This document shows positions 1 to 9,100 of a stretch of 64,000 nt of DNA, in pieces. Made by a program: the position numbers and the translations under genes. The stretch is from contig NZ_CP022985.1 of NCBI RefSeq assembly GCF_003425985.1, positions 1,525,501 to 1,589,500 of the forward strand, given 5' to 3'. Below the pieces are notes generated by a model. It saw only the letters and a program-made list of their open reading frames with translations, searched no databases and was not told where the DNA came from. The stretch's first letter is position 1; each line of letters opens with the position of its first letter. This DNA comes from Mariniflexile sp. TRM1-10 (lineage in GTDB: Bacteria > Bacteroidota > Bacteroidia > Flavobacteriales > Flavobacteriaceae).

Positions 1-95
1 CCAAAATTCAAGACTTTGAAAAAGCGATCTCCCTGATTCGCAAGGCTCATTTTCAACCCTTGATTCGCATTAATTATATTCCAATAAAGCCATGA
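1..95 (+). CDS. C-terminal end of an unidentified protein (cut by window edge)
   Basis: An open frame enters from the left edge (codons in phase with base 3) and stops at the TGA of 93-95. It gives about 31 residues ending NYIPIKP. The stop overlaps the ATG of the sigma factor at 92 as ATGA, so the two are probably translationally coupled. The tail does not resemble the 115-aa protein that overlaps the second sigma copy at 62 kb. The family cannot be named from this fragment. Confidence 0.5.
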   Translation, partial: KIQDFEKAISLIRKAHFQPLIRINYIPIKP

Positions 96-640
96 GGGAA
101 GGCAAAAAAGAATTAACGCTTAAAGACTACAACAAGCTTTTTAAGAGCCTGTACCCACAGCTATGTGTATTCGCATATAAGTACCTTGATAATTTAGAGA
201 CCTCAAAAGACATCGTTCAGGAGGTTTTTATCAAGGTATGGGAAGATAAAACCGTTTTTCAAGATGAAAACCATACCACGGGCTATTTTTATAAAGCCGT
301 AAAAAATAAATGCCTCAACTATCTAAAAAGCAAACGGCACCAGCTAACAGAACGTTATGGGCAGGAAAGCATGGAAACCCATGAGACGGAAGAATTCCTT
401 ATGTCCGAGGCCGTGGTACTGGAAACCACCGTTATCATAGAGAACGCCATCAAGACACTGCCGGAAAAAGCCGCCCAAGTGATAAGGCTCAGCATCAAGG
501 ACTACACCAATGATGAGATTGCCAAGGCACTGTCCATCTCTGTCAATACGGTCAAGGACCATAAAAAAGTGGCATACCGCAAATTAAGAAAGATTCTGGG
601 GTTTTTAAGGCAGGTTTTTGGGGTTTTGGGTTTTGGGTGA
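92..640 (+). CDS. RNA polymerase ECF-type sigma-70 factor (copy 1)
   Basis: A 182-aa Bacteroidota ECF sigma factor. Region 2 is seen at about residues 12-70 (LFKSLYPQLCVFAYKYL, then DIVQEVFIKVWE). Region 4 is at about 115-170 (TLPEKAAQVIRLS, then NDEIAKALSISVNTVKDH, the recognition helix). It would direct core polymerase to a dedicated promoter set; in this phylum such factors often control surface uptake systems, but no anti-sigma factor or SusC/D pair is adjacent here. The start ATG overlaps the stop of the upstream frame (ATGA). The gene is less AT-rich than its surroundings and is nearly identical to the minus-strand copy at 61434-61982. The hydrophobic tail LGFLRQVFGVLGFG is conserved in both copies. 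Confidence 0.93.
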   Translation: MREGKKELTLKDYNKLFKSLYPQLCVFAYKYLDNLETSKDIVQEVFIKVWEDKTVFQDENHTTGYFYKAVKNKCLNYLKSKRHQLTERYGQESMETHETEEFLMSEAVVLETTVIIENAIKTLPEKAAQVIRLSIKDYTNDEIAKALSISVNTVKDHKKVAYRKLRKILGFLRQVFGVLGFG

Positions 641-1122
641 TCTAAATGAATGCCTCGGTACTTTAAAAAAATGCTTTAATTTAGAGTAGAAAAAACAAAA
701 GCGTTGGGTAATTATTGTATTCTTAAAAAATTGCTAGTTTTAGCTAAACCAAAGGTAATTATTTTGTTTGCTTGCTCCAGTTTGCTATGCTCGTGTCCTT
801 TGTAAAATCCTCGTTCACAAACACACAACTTTTTACACAAGAAAAATGTTTCCTGCCATATGACCAACATCACCTATAAAATTGATAATATATAAATAGT
901 CAAAATCAAGATTTATGAAATGAATTGAATTCTGGATAAAAATTGAATTATTTTACAACCCAAATTAATATTCTTGGCTCGTTGAACTGAATTTAAAAAA
1001 TGCTAAAATTATTACTCCGAATTTAGAAGCTATAGATTCTACTAATGCAAAATAACATCAAAATTTGCAATAACAACTTCATTAATGCAAAATATCAATA
1101 TATTTTTGCAATAAGAGAGTGC
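641..1122. other. Gene-free stretch with relic sequence
   Basis: No credible open frame is visible. The stretch around 770-840 (GCTCGTGTCCTTTGTAAAATCC and what follows) is a degraded relative of the repeat near 63300 and 63730 (GCTCGTGTCCTTTAAAATCC), which lies beside glyA fragments. The rest is AT-rich and unremarkable, apart from short repeated ATGCAAAATA-like words at 1040-1110. Confidence 0.5.
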
Positions 1123-1314
1123 TTAATGTAGTTTACTACTAATTTTTGCTATACTAACCACTTCCTTTAGTCTCTTAATCTCTAAACTAATTTTCTTCTG
1201 TACTACTTTACCATAACTTTTTTGCGTTACTTTTATATTTGAATGTCCTAGTAATTCACTGACTATTTCCATCGGCAGATCGTTATACAATAACATCGTA
1301 GAAGTAAAAGCTTT
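1123..1314 (-). pseudogene. Tyrosine recombinase (integrase) C-terminal relic
   Basis: Read on the minus strand, the frame ending at TAA 1123-1125 gives AFTSTMLL..., then VSELLGHSNIKVTQKSYGKV and a Lys/Leu-rich tail. The LLGHSNIKVTQKSYGKV block is the C-terminal signature of phage/transposon tyrosine recombinases: the conserved LGH motif followed by the catalytic Tyr. An in-frame stop lies immediately upstream of the matching part and no N-terminal domain remains, so this is a dead fragment of about 60 codons. It sits about 240 bp beyond the 3' end of tRNA-Arg, the usual place for an integrase. Confidence 0.75.
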
Positions 1315-1552
1315 TCAGCTCAATGCAAAAAGTTGTGATTTAATTAAAAAAGGAAAAAGATTCAAGATATAACATCCAAGACCCGACTAGCACCCAATCC
1401 CGTAGATGCTTCATAGATAAATTAAAAACTTGCCAAATTGACTCTTAGAAGAAAAGCAAAAAGTGCGTAAAGCACCAGTAGTTTTGATGGCTATTATACG
1501 TAAAAAGTCTTAAAAAATAAAATCCCACATCTGGCTAAACCCATATAAACAG

Positions 1553-1624
1553 TGACTCCACCAAGATTCGAACTTGGATCTAAAGTTTAGGAAACTTTTG
1601 TTCTATCCCTTGAACTATGGAGCC
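1553..1624 (-). tRNA. tRNA-Arg (anticodon CCT)
   Basis: On the minus strand a complete cloverleaf can be drawn. The acceptor is GGCTCCA/TGGAGTC, the D stem GTTC/GAAC, the anticodon stem AAAGT/ACTTT with loop TTCCTAA, and the T arm CCAAG-TTCGAAT-CTTGG, with discriminator A. The anticodon CCT reads AGG. No CCA is encoded. Confidence 0.95.
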
Positions 1625-1632
1625 TTTAAACC

Positions 1633-1667
1633 AAAAAAGACCTTACATTTCTGTAAAGTCTTTTTCT
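1633..1667 (-). terminator. Hairpin with U-tract between the two tRNA genes
   Basis: A near-perfect stem (AAAGACTTTACA / TGTAAGGTCTTT on the minus strand) with a short GAAA loop is flanked by runs of A and T on both sides, so it could terminate in either direction. It lies between tRNA-Asn and tRNA-Arg. Either tRNA-Arg has its own weak promoter or the hairpin is a processing or attenuation element. Confidence 0.6.
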
Positions 1668-1674
1668 TGTTTTG

Positions 1675-1748
1675 CTCCCCCTCTTGGGCTCGAACCAAGG
1701 ACCCTTTGATTAACAGTCAAATGCTCTAACCAACTGAGCTAAGGAGGA
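1675..1748 (-). tRNA. tRNA-Asn (anticodon GTT)
   Basis: The minus-strand cloverleaf has acceptor TCCTCCT/AGGGGGA, D arm AGCTCAGTTGGTTAGAGCA, anticodon stem TTTGA/TCAAA with loop CTGTTAA, and a T arm with TTCGAGC. The anticodon GTT reads AAC/AAU. The discriminator is G. Confidence 0.95.
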
Positions 1749-1971
1749 GTGTTAATTGTATTTATTTTTAAGCGTTTCATTCATTTCCAAAAACAATTTT
1801 AAGATGGAATGTATGCTTTAATTTTCGTTTTTTTAAAAGAACTTTATCTTACTTTTTCTTCAACCTTCCGATAGCTATCGAAATGAGCTAAAGAGTGGTG
1901 TTTGTCTTTCGCCTAAGCGAGCGCAAATATATATATATTTTTAATTACTGCAAATATTATTTTTAAAAAAT

Positions 1972-3303
1972 TTAATTAAAAATGGCTTTGAAAATATCGT
2001 TACCATTAGCAAACAAAACCAAAGCTATTAATATAAAGAACCCTACCATTTGTGCATACTCCATAAACTTATCTCCTGGTTTTCTGCCAGACACCATTTC
2101 GTATAGCAAAAACATCACATGACCGCCATCTAAAGCTGGAATAGGCAATAAGTTTAATACTGCCAACATGATAGATAAAAAGGCTGTTAAATACCAAAAG
2201 GCTTGCCAGTCCCATTGGGCAGGAAACATGTTACCAATAGCTGCAAAACCTCCAATTTGTGATGCCCCTTTTTTGGTAAAGATATATTGAAACTGTGCTA
2301 AGTAATCCTTAACTTCCCAATACCCTTTGCTTATTCCTCCTGTAATACTTTCAGAAAAACTATAGGTTCTGTTTTGTATCTTAATGTAATCGGGATCCGT
2401 TACAGTCGATACAACTCCAATAGTTTTGTCTTCTCCTTGAGTAATATTTAAGTTTTTAATTTCATTATTACGCTCAACCTCTACATTTAAAGTTTTATCT
2501 GTGTTATTTTTGATTTGATAAGTTAAATCGGAATAATATTCAATAGGCTGCCCGTTTACCGCAATAATCTTGTCAGTAGTTTTTAATCCTGCTTTATCTG
2601 CAGGCGAGTTTGCAACAATTGAATCTAGCTGAAATGGATAACGAGGTGCCATGGCTGGTATATCTCCAGCTTCAAAAAGTTTTTGCCCAATATCTTCAGG
2701 AAGTTGAATATCTGCAACTGTTCCATCAGGATGTTCTACTTTAATGTTCTCTACATCTCTAAACATTATATACTTGTTAATGTCTATAGTAAGCTCTTCG
2801 AACGGTTTTCCATTTACCGATATGATTTTATCTCCTTGCTGGAAGCCGTAAGTTTCTAAAGTTTTTGCAATTCCATAACCGTATTTAATATCTTCTTTTG
2901 TTATATAATTAGTGCCCCAAACAAAAAGCATCATTATAAATAAAAAGAATGCCAAAATAAAATTCACCGTTACACCACCAAGCATAATAATTAAACGTTG
3001 CCATGCGGGTTTAGAGCGAAACTCCCAAGGTTGTGGCGGTAAAGCCATTTGCTCGGTATCCATACTTTCGTCTATCATCCCGGATATTTTAACATAGCCG
3101 CCTAACGGTAACCAGCCAATGCCATAAACAGTATCGCCTATTTTCTTTTTAAAGAGTGAAAATTTAACATCGAAAAATAAATAGAATTTTTCCACTCTTG
3201 TTTTAAACAGTTTTGCCGGGATAAAATGCCCCAATTCGTGTAAAACAACTAATATGGAAAGGCTTAATAATAATTGAGCCGCTTTTATTAAAAATACAGA
3301 CAT
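1972..3303 (-). CDS. rseP: RIP metalloprotease RseP (site-2 protease, M50)
   Basis: A 443-aa inner-membrane zinc protease that performs regulated intramembrane proteolysis, for example of anti-sigma factors. The HELGH zinc motif lies in the first membrane helix (residues 22-26), and the second metal-binding motif NLLPIPALDGGH lies near residue 390 in a later helix. Between them are two PDZ-like domains with GDKIISVNGKPF and TDKIIAVNGQPI. A GxxxN-type segment (MLGGVTVNFILAFFLF) and the C-terminal membrane helix are present. The length matches Bacteroidota RseP. The ATG at 3303 sits directly before the hydrophobic segment. Next upstream on the same strand is the M1 peptidase, 73 bp away. Confidence 0.95.
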   Translation of the reverse strand: MSVFLIKAAQLLLSLSILVVLHELGHFIPAKLFKTRVEKFYLFFDVKFSLFKKKIGDTVYGIGWLPLGGYVKISGMIDESMDTEQMALPPQPWEFRSKPAWQRLIIMLGGVTVNFILAFFLFIMMLFVWGTNYITKEDIKYGYGIAKTLETYGFQQGDKIISVNGKPFEELTIDINKYIMFRDVENIKVEHPDGTVADIQLPEDIGQKLFEAGDIPAMAPRYPFQLDSIVANSPADKAGLKTTDKIIAVNGQPIEYYSDLTYQIKNNTDKTLNVEVERNNEIKNLNITQGEDKTIGVVSTVTDPDYIKIQNRTYSFSESITGGISKGYWEVKDYLAQFQYIFTKKGASQIGGFAAIGNMFPAQWDWQAFWYLTAFLSIMLAVLNLLPIPALDGGHVMFLLYEMVSGRKPGDKFMEYAQMVGFFILIALVLFANGNDIFKAIFN

Positions 3304-3376
3304 GTATTAGGTTTTTTTTATAATCGGACAAAAGTACGCTTTTAACATCATTTAGAAAACATAATACTAGGTATTA

Positions 3377-5314
3377 CTAATTTTTTAACACCGTTTTATT
3401 AATTACACCTTGATTAGTATGGAATTGAATAAAAAGAATTCCCGATGCAAACGATGTTACATTCATGGTGGGTGACCAACTAGATGTATATAATAATTGA
3501 CCAAGTGCGTTAAACATTTTAACCTCATTAACCTCTACATGATTTGGTTTAATAAAGTTAAACTCGTTGGCAGTCGGGTTTGGATAAATAAGGAATTCTG
3601 ATTGTAACCCTAAACTGTCTACAGCTAGCAAAACGCTATTGTTTTTTGAAATTAGATCGGCTTCCGGGTCAAACTGAATAGAAGATACCGTAAAATTAAC
3701 CGCATTTAAAAAATCTTCATTGTTTACTGTACTGTTAAGTGTTATATCTAAAATTTCACCTGAAGTTCCTAAAAGTCGCAAAGGTACTGGTGCTTCAAAA
3801 TAAGTTACTGATGGGTCACTTTGCGTTTGCTTGATATTAATTAACACTTGATTGGATGTTGGTTGACTCCATTGAACGGTATAACTTGGATACCCTTGAT
3901 TATACAACCAATCGTTAAAAAATTCTGTTAAGTTCTCGCCACTTGTGGTTTCCATAATGCCTATAAAATCGGCGGTTTTAGCATAGTCATACGCATGATT
4001 GGGGTTACTTAAATAATTTTTTACCCCTTGAAAAAAGTTAGCGTCTCCAAGCTTTTTTCTTAACATGTGTAATACCATAGCGCCTTTATCATAGGATAAT
4101 CTTCCACTAAATATTCTTCCTATGTCAGTGGTATCGACATCTGTTAAATAAACAGCTCCGTTAGGTGCAGATGTAATGGATGTCGTGCGTTGTTGTTTCC
4201 AATTTATAAAAGCTGTATTACCATCAAGATTTTCAATGGTTAACCCAGATAAATAGGTTGCAAAACCTTCATTCAACCAAATATCTTTCCAGCTTCCGCA
4301 GGTAACTTTGTTTCCAAACCATTGATGCGCCAATTCGTGAGCAATTAAATTTCTGTTAAAACTACCCATAAATGATACGGTTGTGTGTTCCATACCACCC
4401 CCCCAACCAAACTGTGCATGTCCATACTTTTCGTTTGCAAATGGATATTCTTCAAATAAATTGGTAAATAGGTTCATAATATCTACCGTAACAGGCGTAC
4501 TGGATTGTGCCAAACTTAGACTTTCGGGATACACATAATTTACAATATCAAAAGGGTTTCCATTATTTGGCACCGTATGTGAATATACTTCGTAATTGGT
4601 TACGGCTATAGCTATTAAATAGGCAGGAATGGCATATTTGTGTTTAAAGTGTGTGGTTTTATTGCTTCCATTAACCACTTGGCTTTGCTCTAACCCGTTT
4701 GAAACGGCAATATATTCAGCGTTTGAAGGGTTAAATCTGGGTGTGGTAATAAACACATCAACCGAATCTACTTTATCATTCAAATCTTGCTTACATGGCC
4801 ACCAGCCTTTGGCTCCATAGGGCTCGGAAAGTGTCCAAATAACCGGGTCGCCATTATGTTGGTTTTGCTCAAAAGACCCGAAACCAGAACTTACAGGATT
4901 TCCAGAGTAAGTAACGGTTAACGAATCTAAAACACCTAAATTTTGAACTGTCGGCAAGGTAACAACCACTTCATCATTAGCATTTTGACTAAATGAAAGC
5001 GCATTACCACGTTGCAACACTTGCGAAACAACCATATTATTAGTTAATTCTAAAGTTATCTGGCTTAAGTTTTCTTTGGCTTCAAAATAGGTTGTTACAT
5101 TACCAGAAATAGCAGCTACCGAAGGGTTTAAATTAAATTCTAAACGGTGGTATTTTACGTCGTAATTCCCTGTGTTTATATTAGCTTTTTGAAGCATCTT
5201 TTTCATAGCAGAAGAAGCTTCAGCAGTTCTTATAGACTTTAATGTTTCATTAAAATCTTGCCCGAAAAAAGGGGACGAAAACAAACAGAATATAAATAAC
5301 AGTCGCATTTTCAT
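3377..5314 (-). CDS. M1 family metallopeptidase with T9SS C-terminal sorting domain
   Basis: A 645-aa secreted aminopeptidase. A signal peptide (MRLLFIFCLFSSPFFGQ) is followed by the M1 N-terminal beta domain. The gluzincin core has HELAHQWFGNKVT at about residue 326 and the third zinc ligand in LNEGFATYLSGL about 20 residues later. GWGGGMEHTTVSFM corresponds to the GxMEN substrate-binding motif, with His in place of Asn. The last ~75 residues (FLIYPNPTANEF..., ending GVINKTVLKN) are a type A T9SS sorting domain, so the enzyme is probably exported by the type IX system and anchored or released at the surface. The ERAP-like C-terminal domain of long M1 enzymes is absent, as is common in short bacterial members. 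Confidence 0.92.
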   Translation of the reverse strand: MKMRLLFIFCLFSSPFFGQDFNETLKSIRTAEASSAMKKMLQKANINTGNYDVKYHRLEFNLNPSVAAISGNVTTYFEAKENLSQITLELTNNMVVSQVLQRGNALSFSQNANDEVVVTLPTVQNLGVLDSLTVTYSGNPVSSGFGSFEQNQHNGDPVIWTLSEPYGAKGWWPCKQDLNDKVDSVDVFITTPRFNPSNAEYIAVSNGLEQSQVVNGSNKTTHFKHKYAIPAYLIAIAVTNYEVYSHTVPNNGNPFDIVNYVYPESLSLAQSSTPVTVDIMNLFTNLFEEYPFANEKYGHAQFGWGGGMEHTTVSFMGSFNRNLIAHELAHQWFGNKVTCGSWKDIWLNEGFATYLSGLTIENLDGNTAFINWKQQRTTSITSAPNGAVYLTDVDTTDIGRIFSGRLSYDKGAMVLHMLRKKLGDANFFQGVKNYLSNPNHAYDYAKTADFIGIMETTSGENLTEFFNDWLYNQGYPSYTVQWSQPTSNQVLINIKQTQSDPSVTYFEAPVPLRLLGTSGEILDITLNSTVNNEDFLNAVNFTVSSIQFDPEADLISKNNSVLLAVDSLGLQSEFLIYPNPTANEFNFIKPNHVEVNEVKMFNALGQLLYTSSWSPTMNVTSFASGILFIQFHTNQGVINKTVLKN

Positions 5315-5333
5315 TTTTATGATTTCTTTTTAA

Positions 5334-5554
5334 GCATTTTAGTTTAGTACATGACAAAAACTCAAACATATTCAGATGTCAGTCTGAGCCTTTCGTCTTC
5401 GCTCAAGATAAACTAAAGTCGAAGACTTTGGAAATATTGTTTTTAATCGCATTTCGCAAGCTGTGCTTTTATCTTCAAATAAAAATATATTTTCATTTTC
5501 GATAATGCTCAATGTGACACTCTTCAATTTTTGTCATGTACTAAAGCATTTTAG
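5334..5554. mobile_element. MITE family A, copy 1 (with 9-bp target duplication)
   Basis: The element occupies 5343-5545 (203 bp) with perfect 18-bp terminal inverted repeats, TTTAGTACATGACAAAAA at the left and its complement at the right. It is flanked by the direct repeat GCATTTTAG at 5334-5342 and 5546-5554. Its interior contains REP-like CAGTCTGAGC...GTCGAAGAC sequence. It lies between the divergent M1 peptidase and SCO genes and encodes nothing. Confidence 0.88.
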
Positions 5555-5590
5555 TAGTGTTAAAAATAGCCTTTTATTACTAATGTGTCG

Positions 5591-5598
5591 TATTTTTG
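5591..5598 (+). promoter_or_regulatory. Bacteroidota -7 box for the SCO gene
   Basis: TATTTTTG matches TAnnTTTG. The predicted start of transcription, about 6 bases downstream, precedes the ATG at 5636 and rules out the GTG at 5585 as the start. Confidence 0.6.
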
Positions 5599-5635
5599 CC
5601 ATCAATACTTAATTATAAGCCTTAATTTAATATTC

Positions 5636-6304
5636 ATGCTTTATTTTTTCAAAGACTATAAAACGTTTGGAATTGTATTTTTGATTTTATCTATCATTAT
5701 CGTTTCTATTATATATAATACGTTAAATGTGTACCAACCGTTGCCTATTTACCAGCCAGCCATGGTAAGTACCGAGTTGGTCGATAGTACAATTCAATAT
5801 CAAAAAAAATACCATAAAATAGCCGACTTCAAACTTATCAATCAAAACGGAAAAACGATTACCCAAGACGATTATAAAGATAAAATTTACGTTGCCGACT
5901 TCTTTTTTACAACCTGCCAAACCATTTGCCCGATTATGACAAACCACATGGCGCAAATACAAAAAGAGCTTATTAATGATGACGACGTACTATTGCTTTC
6001 GCACACCGTAACACCAAAAATTGATACGGTCGCACAACTAAAGCGTTATGCTTTGGAAAAAGGTGTGAATGATGCCAAATGGAATTTAGTTACTGGTGAT
6101 AAAAAGCAAATTTATGAGTTGGCAAGAAAGAGCTATTTAGCAGTAAAAGATTTTGGCGATGGCGGTGATTTTGATATGATACACACCGAAAATTTTATGC
6201 TTATTGACAAAAAACGTCAAATTCGAGGGTTTTATGACGGCACCAATGCTGAAGACATTGATAAATTACTTGAAGATATTGAAATTCTTAAACAGGAAAA
6301 GTAG
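5636..6304 (+). CDS. SCO1/SenC family copper chaperone (thioredoxin fold)
   Basis: A membrane-anchored periplasmic protein of about 222 aa that delivers copper to, or reduces, the CuA site of cytochrome oxidase. An N-terminal helix (FGIVFLILSIIIVSIIY) anchors it. The copper-binding CxxxC motif is TCQTICPIMT at about residues 94-98, and the third ligand is the His in MIHTENFMLID. The frame is open from a GTG at 5585, but the TATTTTTG box at 5591 and the hydrophobic N-terminus support ATG 5636. The stretches on both sides are occupied by family A MITEs. Confidence 0.88.
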   Translation: MLYFFKDYKTFGIVFLILSIIIVSIIYNTLNVYQPLPIYQPAMVSTELVDSTIQYQKKYHKIADFKLINQNGKTITQDDYKDKIYVADFFFTTCQTICPIMTNHMAQIQKELINDDDVLLLSHTVTPKIDTVAQLKRYALEKGVNDAKWNLVTGDKKQIYELARKSYLAVKDFGDGGDFDMIHTENFMLIDKKRQIRGFYDGTNAEDIDKLLEDIEILKQEK

Positions 6305-6332
6305 GTTTTTTGTTTAGTTGTATGTTGTTAAG

Positions 6333-6657
6333 CTGATTTACTTTAGTACATGACAAAAATTGAAGCATATCACATGGAGCTTATCGAAGTCTATTATCGT
6401 TTCTTCCTTCATGTAGCTTTGACAGGCTCATACTTCGACAAGCTCTGTATGACAGGCATATTTTAATACCATTCCCGATGTCAAACTGAGACCTTTGTTA
6501 AAGTTTTTAACTAGCGAATGCGATGACGTAATTTTTTAAAATGTAATTATCTTTAAAACAGATGTTTATAAAATGCGTCAATGGTAGCCTGTCGAAGTCC
6601 AATCCTAACACTTTTGTATACAGTTTTGGTTTTTTGTCATGTACCAAACTGATTCAC
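6333..6657. mobile_element. MITE family A, copy 2 (with 9-bp target duplication)
   Basis: The element spans 6342-6648 (307 bp). The left end is TTTAGTACATGACAAAAA and the right end is its complement with one change (GTACCAAA). The flanking direct repeats are CTGATTTAC (6333-6341) and CTGATTCAC (6649-6657), one mismatch in nine. The interior is longer than in the other copies and contains two REP-like tracts (TTCGACAAGCTCTGTATGAC and GCCTGTCGAAGTCC). Confidence 0.82.
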
Positions 6658-6736
6658 AACTTAACAACTCCACAACAAACAACTAAACTTCTTAAAACTT
6701 TTAAACCTTAAACTTTTTAACTTTAAACTTTTCCCT

Positions 6737-6744
6737 TACTTTTG
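6737..6744 (+). promoter_or_regulatory. -7 box of the feoAB operon
   Basis: TACTTTTG matches TAnnTTTG, 27 bases before the TTG start of feoA. The upstream TTTAAACTTTTTAAC-rich tract leaves no clear -33 TTG. No DtxR-like palindrome was seen here. Confidence 0.5.
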
Positions 6745-6770
6745 CTTCTTTAAAATCAATCTAAATAAGT

Positions 6771-7001
6771 TTGCAAAACACATTAGCTGAATTAAAACGA
6801 GGTGAACGCGCCATTATCGTAGATGTTTCGTCCATCCATATTCCTTTAAAACTTTTAGAAATGGGTTGTTTACCTGGTAATTTGGTAGAACTTGTTCAGT
6901 TGGCACCATTTAAAGATCCTATGTATTTAAACATTAATGGCACCCATTTAGCAATTAGAAAAGAAACGGCTGTTCATATTTTAATTGAAAAAGAAATATG
7001 A
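6771..7001 (+). CDS. feoA: Ferrous iron transport protein A
   Basis: A 76-aa cytosolic SH3-like protein that supports the FeoB iron permease. The fold signature is visible: LAELKRGERAIIVDV, then LLEMGCLPGNLVELVQLAPFKDP and a closing IRKETAVHILIE strand. The start codon is TTG 6771, preceded by a TACTTTTG box. Its stop overlaps the feoB start (ATGA), so the two are coupled. Confidence 0.9.
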   Translation: MQNTLAELKRGERAIIVDVSSIHIPLKLLEMGCLPGNLVELVQLAPFKDPMYLNINGTHLAIRKETAVHILIEKEI

Positions 7002-9097
7002 GTAAACAAATAAATGTAGCCTTAATAGGAAACCCAAATACGGGCAAAACCTCTGTTTTTAATGCTTTAACGGGTTTGAATCAAAAAGTTGGGAATTACC
7101 CTGGCATTACTGTTGAAAAAAAAGAAGGGATTTGTAAGTTGCCTCGTGGTGTTAAGGCACATATTATAGATTTACCGGGTACTTATAGCTTAAATGCATC
7201 GTCGCTGGATGAAAATGTTGTTATAGAGCTGCTTTTAAATAAAAACGACAAGGATTTTCCTGATATTGCTGTCGTGGTAACCGATGTTGAAAATTTAAAA
7301 CGTAATCTGTTACTTTTTACCCAAATTAAAGATTTAGAAATTCCAACCTTATTGGTTATTAATATGGCGGATAGAATGCGCTATAAAGGAATTTCTTTAA
7401 ATATTGAGTATTTAGAATCCCACCTTCAAACCAAAATAGCTTTAATTAGTACCAGAAAAAAAGAAGGTATTGATAATTTAAAACACTTAATTGCTAATTA
7501 TAAAGAAGTATCCGTTACACCCTGTCTCAAGGCATCGGATATTGATAAGGAATACTTTGAAAATTTACAAAAAGCGTTCCCAAATCAGCTTTTATACAAA
7601 TTATGGCTTGTCATAACCCAAGACGTAAATTTTGGAAAAACAGACAGAAATGAAATTGAAGCTGTAGCCGATTTTAAAACTAAAAGTAAAGCCGATCTAA
7701 AACGATTACAGCAAAAGGAAACCATAAAGCGTTACCAGTTTATAAACAATGTCCTTAAAGAAGGCCAAACGATTGACGTATCGCAAGCCAAAGATTTACG
7801 TTCAAAACTGGATCGTGTTTTAACTCACAAAATCTGGGGGTATTTTATTTTCTTCATTATTTTATTAACCATTTTTCAAGCTATTTACGATTGGTCTAGC
7901 GTGCCAATGGACTTTATTGATAGTGCTTTCGCTTCTTTAAGTGAATGGACAAAAAACCAATTACCACAAGGCGCCTTTACCAATTTATTGTCCGAAGGTA
8001 TTATTCCGGGACTTGGAGGTATTGTTATTTTTATTCCTCAAATTGCTTTTCTATTCTTGTTTATTTCGGTACTTGAAGAAAGTGGTTATATGAGTCGCGT
8101 GGTGTTTCTAATGGATCGTGTGATGCGTCGCTTTGGATTAAGTGGAAAAAGTGTTGTGCCTTTAATTTCGGGAACTGCTTGTGCCATTCCTGCGATTATG
8201 GCAACTAGAAATATTGAAAGTTGGAAAGAACGTTTAATAACCATTTTAGTAACGCCGTTTACAACCTGTTCCGCCAGATTGCCGGTGTATTTAATTATTA
8301 TATCATTAGTCATTCCCGAAGGACGCTTTTTAGGGTTGGGGTATCAAGCTTTAACCTTGATGCTTTTATACTTTCTAGGATTTGCAATAGCCGTTCTTTC
8401 TGCCTATATTTTAAACAAGGTTTTAAAAATAAAAAGCAAAACGTTTTTTGTGGTTGAAATGCCTAATTATAAGCTTCCCATGTTTAAAAATGTGGCGCTT
8501 ACGGTGTTGGAAAAAACAAAATCGTTTGTATTTGGTGCAGGAAAAATAATCCTAGCTATTTCCATCATTTTATGGTTTTTAGCATCATATGGTCCTGGCG
8601 ATAATTTTAATAATGCCGAAACGATTGTTAAAACCGAGTATGCATCACAACAATTATCTGAAGAAGAAATAAGTCAGCATATAGCATCTTATAAATTAGA
8701 GCATTCTTACATAGGCATTACGGGTCGTGCAATTGAGCCTGTTATTAGACCATTGGGTTACGATTGGAAAATAGGGATTGCTATAGTAAGTAGTTTTGCT
8801 GCTCGCGAAGTGTTTGTGGGCACGCTTGCAACCATTTACAGTGTTGGAAATGATGATGAAGCCACCATAAAAAACCGCATGGCAGCTGAAGTAAACCCCA
8901 TTTTAGGAGGGCCTTTATTTAATTTTGCATCGGGAATTTCATTACTACTGTTTTATGCTTTTGCTATGCAATGCATGAGTACCTTGGCTGTTGTAAAAAA
9001 AGAAACCAATAGTTGGAAATGGCCTACATTGCAATTGGTAATTATGAGTGGTTTTGCTTATATTGTTGCATTGATAGCCTATCAGTTGTTAAAATAA
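6998..9097 (+). CDS. feoB: Ferrous iron transport protein B
   Basis: A 699-aa inner-membrane Fe(II) permease with an N-terminal G-protein. The G domain has GNPNTGKTS (G1, residues 11-19), NYPGITVEK (G2), DLPGTYSL (G3) and NMADRM (G4). The membrane part has the paired Gate motifs, one with SGTACAIPAIMATR and the second with SSFAAREVFVGTLATIY, each in a GATE-like segment around Cys or Ser. The C-terminus ends in hydrophobic helices. It overlaps feoA by 4 bp. A palindromic repeat (family B) starts 4 bp after its stop and may end the transcript or cap its 3' end. Confidence 0.96.
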   Translation: MSKQINVALIGNPNTGKTSVFNALTGLNQKVGNYPGITVEKKEGICKLPRGVKAHIIDLPGTYSLNASSLDENVVIELLLNKNDKDFPDIAVVVTDVENLKRNLLLFTQIKDLEIPTLLVINMADRMRYKGISLNIEYLESHLQTKIALISTRKKEGIDNLKHLIANYKEVSVTPCLKASDIDKEYFENLQKAFPNQLLYKLWLVITQDVNFGKTDRNEIEAVADFKTKSKADLKRLQQKETIKRYQFINNVLKEGQTIDVSQAKDLRSKLDRVLTHKIWGYFIFFIILLTIFQAIYDWSSVPMDFIDSAFASLSEWTKNQLPQGAFTNLLSEGIIPGLGGIVIFIPQIAFLFLFISVLEESGYMSRVVFLMDRVMRRFGLSGKSVVPLISGTACAIPAIMATRNIESWKERLITILVTPFTTCSARLPVYLIIISLVIPEGRFLGLGYQALTLMLLYFLGFAIAVLSAYILNKVLKIKSKTFFVVEMPNYKLPMFKNVALTVLEKTKSFVFGAGKIILAISIILWFLASYGPGDNFNNAETIVKTEYASQQLSEEEISQHIASYKLEHSYIGITGRAIEPVIRPLGYDWKIGIAIVSSFAAREVFVGTLATIYSVGNDDEATIKNRMAAEVNPILGGPLFNFASGISLLLFYAFAMQCMSTLAVVKKETNSWKWPTLQLVIMSGFAYIVALIAYQLLK

Positions 9098-9100
9098 CAA

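Noticed and set aside
1430..1515. Possible transposase end (EEKQKVRKAPVVLMAIIRKK) between the integrase relic and tRNA-Arg
   Set aside because: It resembles the tail of some IS110-type transposases only weakly, is under 30 codons and has stops on both sides. Too little to call.
5585..5635. Upstream extension of the SCO gene from GTG 5585
   Set aside because: A TATTTTTG promoter box lies inside the extension, and the ATG at 5636 starts right at the membrane anchor.
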